From the NCBI GenBank assembly GCA_964564865.1, contig CAZMDA010000004.1, positions 29,634 through 93,633 on the forward strand: 64,000 nucleotides of DNA, read 5' to 3'. Shown in pieces: positions 33,291 through 42,604 of this stretch. Made by a program: the position numbers and the translations under genes. The notes under the pieces are model-generated. The model was not told the DNA's origin, ran no database searches, and worked only from the letters and a program-made list of their open reading frames with translations. This DNA comes from RBG-16-66-20 sp964564865. GTDB lineage: Bacteria; Pseudomonadota; Gammaproteobacteria; Burkholderiales; SG8-39. Every line of letters starts with the position of its first letter. Within the stretch, counting starts at the first letter, position 1.

Positions 33291-36200
33291 CTACGCACCT
33301 GCCCCCTGCATCACGGCGTCGCTGCGCTCCAACCGCGCTGCGGAGATCTCCTGCTCGACAAGGGCGGGATTGAACTCCGGGAGATCCTCCCTGAACTGCT
33401 CACGAACCTGCTGCGATACGTCATGTCCCTCCAGAAAGATGGCGTTGTTGTCAGCGTCTCGGAGGATGTCGTAGTAGCGATGAAGAAATGCCGTCAGGGT
33501 TCCCAAATTCTCGCCCGGGCTGGCCATGAAAACTTGCAGGCCTAATTCTTCGAGATAGCGCATGGTGGCGATGATGTTGGTCATGTCCATCTTGTTGAAA
33601 GCCTCGTCCAGCAGCATGAGGCGCAGGCCGTCCTTTTTGCCCCTGTCGAGACGATAGGCAGAAGCCAGCGCCGCCCCTGCAATGACATACAACGGGGCGC
33701 GATGCTCTCCGCCCGATCCCGGCCCCAGACGCTTGCTCAGGTGGCCGACCACCTTGGAACTCTTGGAAACCGTGTCCTCCCGAAGAATCTCGATGTCAAA
33801 TTCGAAGAATTCCCGGTAATCATCCAGCGGGCTTCGCATGCCGGCCGCCCCCGGCGCGATTTTGTCCTCAATGAGCTGCCGAAAGGCTTCGGGAACCTCG
33901 CCTGCCCCGCCCAGGAGATCGACCGCGGGTCCATACGATGCAACGTCCTTCACGAACTTCAACAGTGAATCGAGCTGCGGACGAACCACTCTCCGGAATC
34001 GATATCGCTCTCCATTGGAAAATGCCGGGCAAGTTCTCAGCACGGTATTGAGACGTTCCATCGTTTCTTCGAGCCAATCCAGGTTGTTGCTCAACGCAAT
34101 CGCCACGTCATTCCGGAAGGTTTCCTGAGATGTCCGGTAGGCCGCATCCATGTCGGCCTTATGATTCGCGAGTTCCGTGCGGTCCAGTCGGTGAAGAAGA
34201 TCCGCCAGCCACTGACCCGCGCTTCGCCAATCGGAAGTCGCCTCGACCGGCGCCTGCTCCCGGTAATTCGCGAGGAACGTCCCGAATTCCCCCATCCCCT
34301 TCGCCGTCGCCGCATTCATCCTTCTTGTGGCGCTCTCGCTCTGAGCCATGCAATGGCTGGCCATTTCGGCGTGTCGCTCGCCAAATCGTTCAAGCAGCGA
34401 ATCCCACTGCCGCATCCAGAACTCATGGTCATATTCAGGATGGGCTCGTGCTTCGGCGGCTTCGGTTTCGGACCAGGCAAGCTTGGCCTGGGCGTCGGAC
34501 TCCGACCGTTCTTTCGCGGTGAGTTCGATCTTGGCTGCGCCAACTTCCTGGTTCAGCGTGGCAATCTGCGGCCCCAGGGACTGTGCACGATCGAGCCATT
34601 CGCGCTCTTGAGCACCCAAACCGACGTACTCCGGGTCTGCGATGCCCTGCAGCTGCTGGGTCTTTGCATCAGCCTCGTCGACGGCCTTGCGCTGGTCCGT
34701 GAGAAGCCCTAGCAAATGTTGGATAACGATCTCCTCGCTGGCGATCTGACGCAACGCGGATAGCAACTGTTTCACCGTGGCACGCTCGCGCTCCAGGCGC
34801 ACCAGCTCGGATCTGTATCCTTCGATTTCGCGATGGAGTGCGTCTCGCTGGCCGGAGCCGCCGGCACCAATCCGGAAGGCCTCCGGTCGCACGAGTCGAA
34901 GTCGTTCGATTTCTCCCGCCGAAACGAGCATCCCGTCTTGTGTCAGGGTACGCTTTCCGTGCGAGAGCGCTTCGCTGTCTGACGTCGCGCGTCGCAAATC
35001 CCCGAACTGTCGCCGCAAGTACGCCGTCGCCGCAGGAGAATCACCGATAATCAATTCGGCCACCGAACCCGCTTCCGGCGTCTTGCCAACCGGCTGCCGA
35101 CTCTCCATCGCAATCTTCGCGCCGTACACAGCTCGGGGACCGGACAGCCCCCGGTAGATCTGGAATGCTTCGCGCTCCTCGTGCTCGGGCACCAGCAACG
35201 CGTCAATATGACGCCCGAGATAGGCTTCGATGGCAGGTTGCCAGGTGGCATCTGATATTCGAACAAGATCGCAAACCGGGACGGGATTCAGGCCGCGGTC
35301 TCGAAGTTCCGTCAACAATCGCTGTACTGACGATTCCAAAGGCGCTCGCCCCTCGCGGACACGAGCCATTGCCGACTCGGCATCCTTCAATGCGCTGGTG
35401 ACCTCCGAGTGACGCCGCTCGATGGCGCTGCCCTGGTTGAACACGTCGGATACTGACCGTGCGGCGACTTCCAGGGGGCGTTTGAGGTTCGACTGGATGT
35501 CGCCTGCAGTGATGTTGTCCAGCTTCGAAACGAGCGCTTCGACAGACTGTGCAGCGGACTTAAGCTCCATTGACTGTTGCTCCAGCAATGGCGACCCCGC
35601 TGCATCGGCGAGCGTTCGCCGAATCAGGCCCAGCGTGGTACGCAGCTCCCGGCCTTTATCCTGGCTCGTCTGGCGTGCCGACTGAATTTCAGTTTGCAGC
35701 GCGCCGTAATCCTTGTGGGCCGCATGTGCCTCGCGAGCCCGTCTGAATCTGGTCACCTCCGCATTCGCGTGCGCGAGGTCCGACTCCAAGGCCTGAAGCT
35801 CGGCAGTTTTCTTGACCAGGGTCTCCTGAGCACTGAGCTTGGATACCTGCGCGCTCTCCAGGGAAACACGGTTCGTCTCCACCGTCGCCATCTTCGCGAT
35901 CGTGGTCCATGTTTGCGCGCGACGTGATTCGGTGGCTGCCTTTTCGAACTCGGCCCCCACTTTGCGGCCGTCTGCAATCTTCGCTTCGATCTGCGCTACC
36001 AGCTCGGCCAGCCTGCGGAACGAGTCCGTCACCTCGCGGAATTTCTTGACGTTTGTGGGTCGCGATTCAAGCACGTCATTTCGCACGATCTGATCGACGG
36101 ATTTGTCGAATCGCATGCGGAGAACGAAACGAAATGCTCGAACAAAGGCTTCGGTGTGCGGCGTGCTATCGCTCCCCCGCAGTGCGAGGAGCGCAGCCTG

Positions 36201-36740
36201 TATGTAGCGCTGTGAATCGTTGAATAGTGGATCTTCCCCAGAGACGCGAGCACGCTCAATCAGTTGGTGCCGAAAGGTGCCCCACTCACGGGGTCTCTCA
36301 ACGCCATCGACCGACTCGAGATGGTCGCCCAACGAGAGTTCGATCTTAGGAAGTATGTAGCGCCCCAAGACTTCATGGCCCTCCCGGTCGGCCGAAGCCT
36401 GCAGGCAAACGCCCATAGACAACGGTTCGTTCGTCCGGGCATCCCGCCATACCAGTGTGATGTACGTGGTCGCGTGCTCGCGTGCCCGATGCTCAGCACT
36501 TTCGCCATACTGTCCGAGGCAATACGCCCGCAGGGATCGGGTGGTTGCCTGTTCATCCGCTTGCGCATTCAGTGCGACAAGCCTGCTGTTCGCGCCCAGC
36601 ATGGCGATCTGCACCGCATCCAGTAATGAGCTTTTCCCGCTCCCGTTCGGCCCGAAAACACCAGTGATATCGCGAAGCCGAATGTCCTGGCTTTCAAAGA
36701 GGAAAAACTGGACGACCCGGACATGTTCGAGGTATTTCAC
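33291..36740 (-). CDS. jetC: Wadjet protein JetC (SMC/MukB-like ATPase)
   Basis: A 1149-aa SMC-like ATPase. The N-terminal P-loop is VFGPNGSGKSSLLDAVQIAMLG, with ESQDIRLRDITGVFG before it. Two long coiled coils flank a hinge-like region near residue 480 (LRDRGLNPVPVCDLV, WQPAIEAYLGRHIDALLVP). The C-terminal head carries the ABC signature GSGGEHRAPLY and the Walker B LRLMLLDEAFNKMD. It is the motor that extrudes plasmid DNA loops. It overlaps jetB by 4 nt. Confidence 0.93.
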   Translation of the reverse strand: MKYLEHVRVVQFFLFESQDIRLRDITGVFGPNGSGKSSLLDAVQIAMLGANSRLVALNAQADEQATTRSLRAYCLGQYGESAEHRAREHATTYITLVWRDARTNEPLSMGVCLQASADREGHEVLGRYILPKIELSLGDHLESVDGVERPREWGTFRHQLIERARVSGEDPLFNDSQRYIQAALLALRGSDSTPHTEAFVRAFRFVLRMRFDKSVDQIVRNDVLESRPTNVKKFREVTDSFRRLAELVAQIEAKIADGRKVGAEFEKAATESRRAQTWTTIAKMATVETNRVSLESAQVSKLSAQETLVKKTAELQALESDLAHANAEVTRFRRAREAHAAHKDYGALQTEIQSARQTSQDKGRELRTTLGLIRRTLADAAGSPLLEQQSMELKSAAQSVEALVSKLDNITAGDIQSNLKRPLEVAARSVSDVFNQGSAIERRHSEVTSALKDAESAMARVREGRAPLESSVQRLLTELRDRGLNPVPVCDLVRISDATWQPAIEAYLGRHIDALLVPEHEEREAFQIYRGLSGPRAVYGAKIAMESRQPVGKTPEAGSVAELIIGDSPAATAYLRRQFGDLRRATSDSEALSHGKRTLTQDGMLVSAGEIERLRLVRPEAFRIGAGGSGQRDALHREIEGYRSELVRLERERATVKQLLSALRQIASEEIVIQHLLGLLTDQRKAVDEADAKTQQLQGIADPEYVGLGAQEREWLDRAQSLGPQIATLNQEVGAAKIELTAKERSESDAQAKLAWSETEAAEARAHPEYDHEFWMRQWDSLLERFGERHAEMASHCMAQSESATRRMNAATAKGMGEFGTFLANYREQAPVEATSDWRSAGQWLADLLHRLDRTELANHKADMDAAYRTSQETFRNDVAIALSNNLDWLEETMERLNTVLRTCPAFSNGERYRFRRVVRPQLDSLLKFVKDVASYGPAVDLLGGAGEVPEAFRQLIEDKIAPGAAGMRSPLDDYREFFEFDIEILREDTVSKSSKVVGHLSKRLGPGSGGEHRAPLYVIAGAALASAYRLDRGKKDGLRLMLLDEAFNKMDMTNIIATMRYLEELGLQVFMASPGENLGTLTAFLHRYYDILRDADNNAIFLEGHDVSQQVREQFREDLPEFNPALVEQEISAARLERSDAVMQGAGA

Positions 36741-37417
36741 GTGGTCCTCCCGTCTTCGCTCGCGAATTGCTCATCATCAGTCGCCGCGTCCCCCGTATCG
36801 GTGGGCGCAGAGGACACAGCTCGCCACTCTGCCAGGCGCTGCAATGCGGTCTCGCCTAGAACATCGACAATCGCGGGACGGATGAGCACTGCGTAGGGTT
36901 GGGTCGAACTCGGCTCGCCGATGGCATCGGAAACGTGCTCATCCGATCGCTTAGCGATGCCCCAGCGCTTCATGGTCCTCAACAACGCTTCCAACTCGCC
37001 CTTTGCAGGCAGCTCGCGGCCGGTCATCAGTCGATATTTCTCGTCCAGTTCCACCAAATCGGAGACAACTTCCCCGTCATCGGTGAACTGTCCGATTCGC
37101 GCGGACTCGTCGTAGATGGCTCGCAACACGAGCGCCAGCAGCGTTTGCGCTGCGGAGGCGGTTCCGGCCTTGGGGTGCCGGGGCAACGCATAGACGTATC
37201 GCTTCTGCCGATTCACTTCGACACTGACACCCAGTGGCTCCAGTGCACGCTTGAATTCGCGCTCGTAGCGCTCGACCATCCAATAGGCCGTCCTGCTGTG
37301 GCGATCGGCGTAGTACAGGACCTGCTCGGTTACGAGGCGATACGCGGTTGCTTCGAGATCCTGCGGAGTGTGTTGCCCCATGGATCGCTCGGCAATGTCT
37401 TCCCAGAACTGGCTCAT
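36737..37417 (-). CDS. jetB: Wadjet protein JetB (MukE/DUF4194-like)
   Basis: A 226-aa winged-helix protein: LEATAYRLVTEQVLYYADRHSRTAYWMVERYEREF, then VSDLVELDEKYRLMTGRELPAKGELEALLRTMKRWGIAK. This layout matches DUF4194/MukE-type kite subunits that bridge SMC heads and the kleisin. It overlaps jetA and jetC by 4 nt at each end, implying strict coupling. Confidence 0.87.
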   Translation of the reverse strand: MSQFWEDIAERSMGQHTPQDLEATAYRLVTEQVLYYADRHSRTAYWMVERYEREFKRALEPLGVSVEVNRQKRYVYALPRHPKAGTASAAQTLLALVLRAIYDESARIGQFTDDGEVVSDLVELDEKYRLMTGRELPAKGELEALLRTMKRWGIAKRSDEHVSDAIGEPSSTQPYAVLIRPAIVDVLGETALQRLAEWRAVSSAPTDTGDAATDDEQFASEDGRTT

Positions 37418-38913
37418 TTGCGTGACTCCTTTGCTACAGCGCCTGCGGACTGACGCAACTCCACGACAAAGGGCCTTCCTGAAATCCAGGGACTTTCCGC
37501 CTCCGGTTCCTCGCGCATATCCACCCGAAAGCCTCTGGCGAGAGTCATTGCCGAGAGGTATAGGCGTCGGCTGTTCGCGCTCATCGCCAGCCCAACCGAC
37601 GACAGCGCCTGCAGGCAGCGTACGTCCGTCAGCGAACGTGGATTCAGATTTTCACTGTCGATTCGCCGCTCACCATTCAATTGCGCCAAGACATAGGCGG
37701 TCAGTTTCGGCGGTGTGACTGACCGAACGTCTCTGGCACGAAGCATGAGCTGGGATCGGGCCAGTTGAGCTTCAGAGGGAATATGTCGTCGCAAATTGGA
37801 GGGGACCGACGGCTCCCTGGCCTTGCGCGGTTCGGCAAGGTGCTCGCCGCTCACCATATCCCCGGACGGAAACGGGTCTCCGAGAATCGGCGTGCTGTTC
37901 CCCGTGGCAGCGGCGATGGCTCTGCTGACCAGGTGATCGACGGGGCGAAGGGAACGCAATCGATAGTCGAGGAAAGCGAGTGCCCGGCGGTTGGCGCGCC
38001 GTATCTCCTCATCGAGACGATCGAGAAACTCATCGATGCGCCGCAAATCGAAGAGACGCTGGATATCTTTTTCGAACAGTTGTTCCGCGCGCGCTCGATT
38101 ACCCGGACATCGCTTCGATTCGTACCAAACGATTAACCGCGCACGCTGCTCTTCCGACGCGTGCAACTCTTCGACGATCCGCAGAATCTGCGGTCTGCGC
38201 GACAATGGATGTTCGCGCGTCCGCAGCTCGCGATAGTCGCCGATGAAAACCTTTTCGATGTAGTCGCCGAAGAATCTCTGAACGTACTGCGCCGTGGTTA
38301 CGTCCTCGCCCAAAGACTCCATGATGTCCCGGATATTCGTACCGGTATTCCTCACATGCTCAAGGAGGTTGCGTGCCTGTTCCGCGGTTTCGGCGAGGGT
38401 GTCACCGTCCGCTCGGCCTTCCATGACCTGCTGGATGTTCAGTTCGATCGATCGGATCTTTCCCGAAACGAATACCGGCCCGGTTTCGGCAAAGGAGACA
38501 AGGAGCGTGAGGAACTGACTCACGGTGGGCCGCATGGACAGCCGCTTCTCAACGCCGTGCCGCTCCAACCGGAACCAGCCGCTGTCAAGAAGGCGGTTGA
38601 AGACTGCGTTCGCCCGGATGGCGAGCGGCGTGTCTGGCGTATTGCCGTCCTCGTTTTCCCAAGAGTCCTGCGTGACCAGTTCGTCTTCAATGTCCTGCAT
38701 CACATCGCGGAGTGCGAACCCATGGCTCGGTGGCAATGGCGCATCCGGACCGAATCGCTTCGCGTGAAGTCGGCAGAGCAGCGCCCAATATCGGTGGCGA
38801 TTTGGTGACGCCAACGGCGCAAACAATCGATCCGGAAGCCGCTCGAACAGCAATCTGGCTGCTAAGCGCTGGGCAGCACCAAGCTGCGCGAGACTCAACT
38901 CGGAAACAGCCAC
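37414..38913 (-). CDS. jetA: Wadjet protein JetA (kleisin-like)
   Basis: A 499-aa protein beginning at GTG, 19 nt inside the end of the regulator gene. The stretch FERLPDRLFAPLASPNRHRYWALLCRLH resembles the JetA family often labelled DUF5716 more than the DUF3375 form that I associate with type I Wadjet, so the subtype is not settled. The middle is helical (LAETAEQARNLLEHVRNTGTNIRDIMESL) and the C-terminal part has winged-helix features, as in kleisins that link the SMC heads. Confidence 0.82.
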   Translation of the reverse strand: MAVSELSLAQLGAAQRLAARLLFERLPDRLFAPLASPNRHRYWALLCRLHAKRFGPDAPLPPSHGFALRDVMQDIEDELVTQDSWENEDGNTPDTPLAIRANAVFNRLLDSGWFRLERHGVEKRLSMRPTVSQFLTLLVSFAETGPVFVSGKIRSIELNIQQVMEGRADGDTLAETAEQARNLLEHVRNTGTNIRDIMESLGEDVTTAQYVQRFFGDYIEKVFIGDYRELRTREHPLSRRPQILRIVEELHASEEQRARLIVWYESKRCPGNRARAEQLFEKDIQRLFDLRRIDEFLDRLDEEIRRANRRALAFLDYRLRSLRPVDHLVSRAIAAATGNSTPILGDPFPSGDMVSGEHLAEPRKAREPSVPSNLRRHIPSEAQLARSQLMLRARDVRSVTPPKLTAYVLAQLNGERRIDSENLNPRSLTDVRCLQALSSVGLAMSANSRRLYLSAMTLARGFRVDMREEPEAESPWISGRPFVVELRQSAGAVAKESRK

Positions 38914-39758
38914 GGACGGACCTCCTCAATATTGGCCACAGCCATCTGGAAATCAGGGGGTCGCTGCTTCGCGGGATCAATGGCCGCTCTGACGTCCTGG
39001 ATGAAGTAGCTGACCAGTGCGCCACGACATGTGTCCACCCTCGCTGCGGTGTTGTTGAAGTACTCAAATCGGATCAGCGCCTCCTGCTCCGGGGTCAGGT
39101 CGGGGTGTGCCACCAGACGAACAGGCACCTTCGTCATCCAGGCACGATCGTCTTTTTCTGTCCGCTCTGCCGGCGAATCGAGTCGCTCCACCTTTTCGAC
39201 TCGACCCAGTGCGTAATCCCGGAAATCCTGATTCGTCGACGAGAAGGCTCGCAAGTGCCAGCGTCGGCCCGCCCGTATCAGGCTATGGGGCGCGATGACC
39301 CGCTGATGCGGTGCTGGCTCGCGCATCGAGCGATAGGTAATTTGCAGTGTCTGCCGCTCCCGAATCGCTTCTGAAACGAGCGCGAATGTTCTTGGGGAGG
39401 GAACGGAGAGGTCCGGAAAAGCAGCCCAAATGGCACGACTTTGGGACGGCTCGGTGACGGAATGCGGTATGCCCACAAGTCCGAGGTACTGCGACAGGGA
39501 TATCGCATCCCTTTGTTTGCGCTGGTCGCCGCTCGCATCGGAGCGATACGCCTTTATCGCAGCGTGGTAGCTGCGAGTCTTGCTATTCCATTCGGTCCAG
39601 CCGGGGTACGTCTCGCGGAACTCACGGATCCACTCACTGGCCCGTACGCTGCTCAAGTCGAATATCTCTCGCAGCCGCGCGTTGTTCAGGCGTCCCTCCC
39701 AAAGGAGGATCGACGCGAGTAACGTCAATCGCTGCTGATGCACCTCTCCACGAACCAT
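38895..39758 (-). CDS. WYL-domain transcriptional regulator of the Wadjet operon
   Basis: A 287-aa regulator. The N-terminal winged helix (QQRLTLLASILLWEGRLNNARLREIFDLSSVRASEWIREF) is followed by a WYL domain with LQITYRSMREP, RVIAPHSLIRAGRRWHLRAF and YALGRVEKVERLD, and a C-terminal extension (WMTKVPVRLVAHPDLTPEQE). Proteins of this BrxR-like layout repress defence operons. It is the first gene and overlaps jetA by 19 nt, so it probably controls its own operon through the repeats upstream. Confidence 0.87.
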   Translation of the reverse strand: MVRGEVHQQRLTLLASILLWEGRLNNARLREIFDLSSVRASEWIREFRETYPGWTEWNSKTRSYHAAIKAYRSDASGDQRKQRDAISLSQYLGLVGIPHSVTEPSQSRAIWAAFPDLSVPSPRTFALVSEAIRERQTLQITYRSMREPAPHQRVIAPHSLIRAGRRWHLRAFSSTNQDFRDYALGRVEKVERLDSPAERTEKDDRAWMTKVPVRLVAHPDLTPEQEALIRFEYFNNTAARVDTCRGALVSYFIQDVRAAIDPAKQRPPDFQMAVANIEEVRPWLFPS

Positions 39759-39810
39759 ATTACGACTGTCCGTATGTTACGAATTACCATATCATACGAT
39801 TCTTCGTAAG
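39759..39810. promoter_or_regulatory. Operator-like inverted repeats upstream of the WYL-jet operon
   Basis: CGTATG (39771-39776) faces CATACG (39793-39798), and TTACGAA (39777-39783) faces TTCGTAA (39803-39809). A further TTACGA occurs at about 39760. The core is an AT-rich stretch directly upstream of the regulator ATG at 39758, where promoter and repressor sites are expected. Confidence 0.55.
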
Positions 39811-39896
39811 GCTTATGCAAGAGACTCGGTTTTGGGCTTGGTCGGCGCTTCCCCAATCAACCCAAGGCGGGCCGCCGGTCAAGCGATGAGGCGCAT

Positions 39897-40610
39897 TCAA
39901 AGATGCTTCTTGTAATACGCCCATTGGAGTCGGGAAAGAACTCCCAGGGCCGCGGTCAGTGGCAAGCCGATCCACCGGATGTCCGTCACCAGTGGCCACA
40001 GCAGACCCGTCAGGACGGCCACTACGATCAGCGCGACCTGAAGGTGTTTGGCGCGATGGTAGAGGCTTCCCGATTCCCGGCCGCCACAAGCACGGCGGAT
40101 CGCGCGCTGCGTCAGTCCATCCATCGCCCCGACGATGTACACAACCACCAGAAGCGGCACAGTCATGGCTAGCGACGCCAAGCGCACGCCGAGAAGTTGC
40201 GTTCCGATCATCGCGACCTCGATGGCGTCGCGGTTGGCGACGTAGGAGTTGCGCACGATCGTGTCGGGAATGGATAGCGCCGCTCCTTCGGCGAAGCGCA
40301 GTCCCATGTCGTGGATGCCTGTCGCCCGGAAAACCGCGTCGTAAAGAAAGTTCGCCGTGGCAATGACCGCATCCGGCACCCCGCCTTGCCAGGTTGCGAG
40401 CTCGACTCCACGCGTGAGGTCGGCGGCGAGGATGCTCTTCAACCGTTCGACGCCGTCCGGCCAGACCTTGAACACGAATATCCAGTCTACGATCCACGCC
40501 GAAAGCAGGATCCCAATGAAGGCGAGAGACAGCGCGAAGACGAACTTGAGGGGCGCGAGAAGAGCGCCAGCCACGACGCCGTCATGAAACGAAGCATTCC
40601 TAGATGCCAT
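39897..40610 (-). CDS. DUF4400 ICE membrane protein
   Basis: A 237-aa membrane protein with four or so hydrophobic segments (FVFALSLAFIGILLSAWIVDWIFVF, LASLAMTVPLLVVVYIVGAMDGL, VALIVVAVLTGLLWPLV). The sequence AMDGLTQRAIRRACGGRESGSLYHRAKH is typical of the DUF4400 protein that follows traD in SXT/R391-type and related ICEs. Its role in transfer is not known. The start overlaps the traD end by 11 nt. Confidence 0.85.
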   Translation of the reverse strand: MASRNASFHDGVVAGALLAPLKFVFALSLAFIGILLSAWIVDWIFVFKVWPDGVERLKSILAADLTRGVELATWQGGVPDAVIATANFLYDAVFRATGIHDMGLRFAEGAALSIPDTIVRNSYVANRDAIEVAMIGTQLLGVRLASLAMTVPLLVVVYIVGAMDGLTQRAIRRACGGRESGSLYHRAKHLQVALIVVAVLTGLLWPLVTDIRWIGLPLTAALGVLSRLQWAYYKKHL

Positions 40611-42600
40611 GGCCGTCCTCGCCCGACGGTGGCGCGAACGGTCGATTCCAATGACCGTCCAGACGTTCCCTGATTTCGGTGCCGATCGCCTCCAAGCTCG
40701 CCGGCATGATCGGATCGTGGCTCGCGTCCGGCAACGGCATCCGAATCTTGTGGAGTTGCCCACCATGGATGAGCGCGAAGGCCTGCCCCTTGGGCAACTG
40801 CACAAGGTCGCTCGGCGAGAGCATCTGGGCGCTCTCCGTGGTGATCCGGTCCTCATTGCGGCTGGCAAAGTCGGCGAAATCACCAGGGTCGTTGGTGTCG
40901 GAGACCGACGACGAAACGAGGGTCGAGACCACGCGCACTTCAGGCAGTTGGCTGGTCAACAGTTCTGCGGTTGTAACCTCCTTCACGCGCAGCATGATCA
41001 GCGTGTTGAAGTTGCCGGCGATCTGGCCCGCCTTGGCCTGCGAGCCGATGCGCGCCTCCACGTCCGACCAGGTCTGCGTGTACGCCGTCACCTGAAACCC
41101 CGCGCCGCCCGCCTTGTTGAGCAGCGGAATGAACTCGTCGCCGATGAGCTCGTTGAATTCATCCGCGTGGATCGCGATCCGGCGCGGCGTGGTCTCGCCC
41201 GGTAGTCCCCGACCGACGCCGAACTTGTAGAGGCTGCCCGCGACGCTGGTGAGATCGGCGAACATCGAATTGCCGACTGCCGCCGCCACCTCGTAGTCGG
41301 AGAGGGAGTCGAGTCCGATATAGACGATGCCGCCCAGGTTGATTACAGAATTCCAGTCGAAGACCGGGCGCCAGTCGGCCGGATCGTCGAAGTCGGGCGA
41401 CAGGAGCGACGCGGTGCGGCCTGTGGTGAGTTTTTCCATCAGGGGTAAGAGCGAGGCGACGAGCTTGTCGAAGTAGCTCTTCTCGTAGTTGAGCGTCGAC
41501 GCGAGCGCATGCGCAATCGGGTCATAGAGCTTCTTGCGTCGCGCATACTCGACGAGCGTCACCGCACGAAAGCCGCGCGTCTGGAGTCCCCTGTCGAGGC
41601 TCTTCTTGTCGATCGCCATCGACTCCGCCTCTTCGCGCCAGCCGGCCGCCGCGGGCTCACGATCGAGCCAGTGCTCGAAGTAATCGATCAACAATGGCTC
41701 GACGTTCGAGGCGTAGCGGTTGATCTGCTCGTAGTCGGGTTTGCGACCAAGCGCCACCAGTGCCCGCGCCATGACGTTCACGAACCGCCAGACGAACTCC
41801 TTGAAGGCGGCCGACTGGCCCTCCGACGGAAGCTGGCCGGCAATGCGTGTCGCCACCTCGGTGATGCGGGAGAAGCTCCCGACCGGGTTGTAGCGCGCGG
41901 AAAGCTCCGGGTGCCCGAGGTGGAACATGAAGAATTCGTTCTGGCGCCCTACCCGCTTTGCTTCGCCGTAGACGCGGCGAAGGAGATCGATGTCACCCTT
42001 CGGATCGAACACGATGACCACCTCGCCCCGGCGTATGTCCTGCGTGAGGAGCACTTCAGCGAGGCGGGTTTTCCCGACACGGGTCGTCCCCAGAACCAGG
42101 GTGTGTCCCACCCGGTCGCCGATGTCCATCCAGATGTTCGATTCGGCGGGCTCGACACCGTGAATGGCGGGATCGCCGCCCACCGCGAACCGCTCTGAGG
42201 ACTGCGGACGCAGAAGGTCGGCGACCCGGTCTATCAGTCCGGCTTCTAGCATGTCGCGTTTCTCCGGAAGCCGTGCTTCGTGCAGCCGTTGCGTATGGCG
42301 CTGGTCCCAGTGGAAACCCCTCCCCAGAAACAGGCGCTCGGCAGACCACGGAATCTCTTCCGAGGCCACGACGTAGCGGCGCTGCCGGCGCAGGTTCGCG
42401 CGGTAGCGCACGATCTTCATCCCCGCAATGCCGCGCCATGCGGCGTGACACAAGAAAACCCCCGCAAGCCCCCACGCCAGTTCACGTGTCAGCAGGAACG
42501 TGGACGGGGTCCACGTCACCGCGGCAGCGGCGAGGCTCGACACGGCTGCCGCACGCAGTTCGTAGGCAGGCCGCAGCAGCGCTTCGAGCGGGTAGGCCAT
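40600..42600 (-). CDS. traD: Type IV coupling protein TraD (SXT/TOL type)
   Basis: A 666-aa coupling ATPase. Two N-terminal membrane segments lie within residues 15-55, then the Walker A TLVLGTTRVGKTRLAEVL near residue 165, VVIVFDPKGDID, the Walker B-like RRIAIHADEFNELIGDEF near residue 475 and FQVTAYTQTWSD. It brings the relaxase-DNA complex to the mating channel at the inner membrane. The sequence SERLFLGRGFHWDQRHTQRL before the motor domain is typical of the SXT/TOL class. It starts 4 nt after the relaxase-like gene. Confidence 0.93.
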   Translation of the reverse strand: MAYPLEALLRPAYELRAAAVSSLAAAAVTWTPSTFLLTRELAWGLAGVFLCHAAWRGIAGMKIVRYRANLRRQRRYVVASEEIPWSAERLFLGRGFHWDQRHTQRLHEARLPEKRDMLEAGLIDRVADLLRPQSSERFAVGGDPAIHGVEPAESNIWMDIGDRVGHTLVLGTTRVGKTRLAEVLLTQDIRRGEVVIVFDPKGDIDLLRRVYGEAKRVGRQNEFFMFHLGHPELSARYNPVGSFSRITEVATRIAGQLPSEGQSAAFKEFVWRFVNVMARALVALGRKPDYEQINRYASNVEPLLIDYFEHWLDREPAAAGWREEAESMAIDKKSLDRGLQTRGFRAVTLVEYARRKKLYDPIAHALASTLNYEKSYFDKLVASLLPLMEKLTTGRTASLLSPDFDDPADWRPVFDWNSVINLGGIVYIGLDSLSDYEVAAAVGNSMFADLTSVAGSLYKFGVGRGLPGETTPRRIAIHADEFNELIGDEFIPLLNKAGGAGFQVTAYTQTWSDVEARIGSQAKAGQIAGNFNTLIMLRVKEVTTAELLTSQLPEVRVVSTLVSSSVSDTNDPGDFADFASRNEDRITTESAQMLSPSDLVQLPKGQAFALIHGGQLHKIRMPLPDASHDPIMPASLEAIGTEIRERLDGHWNRPFAPPSGEDGHGI

Positions 42601-42604
42601 GCGA

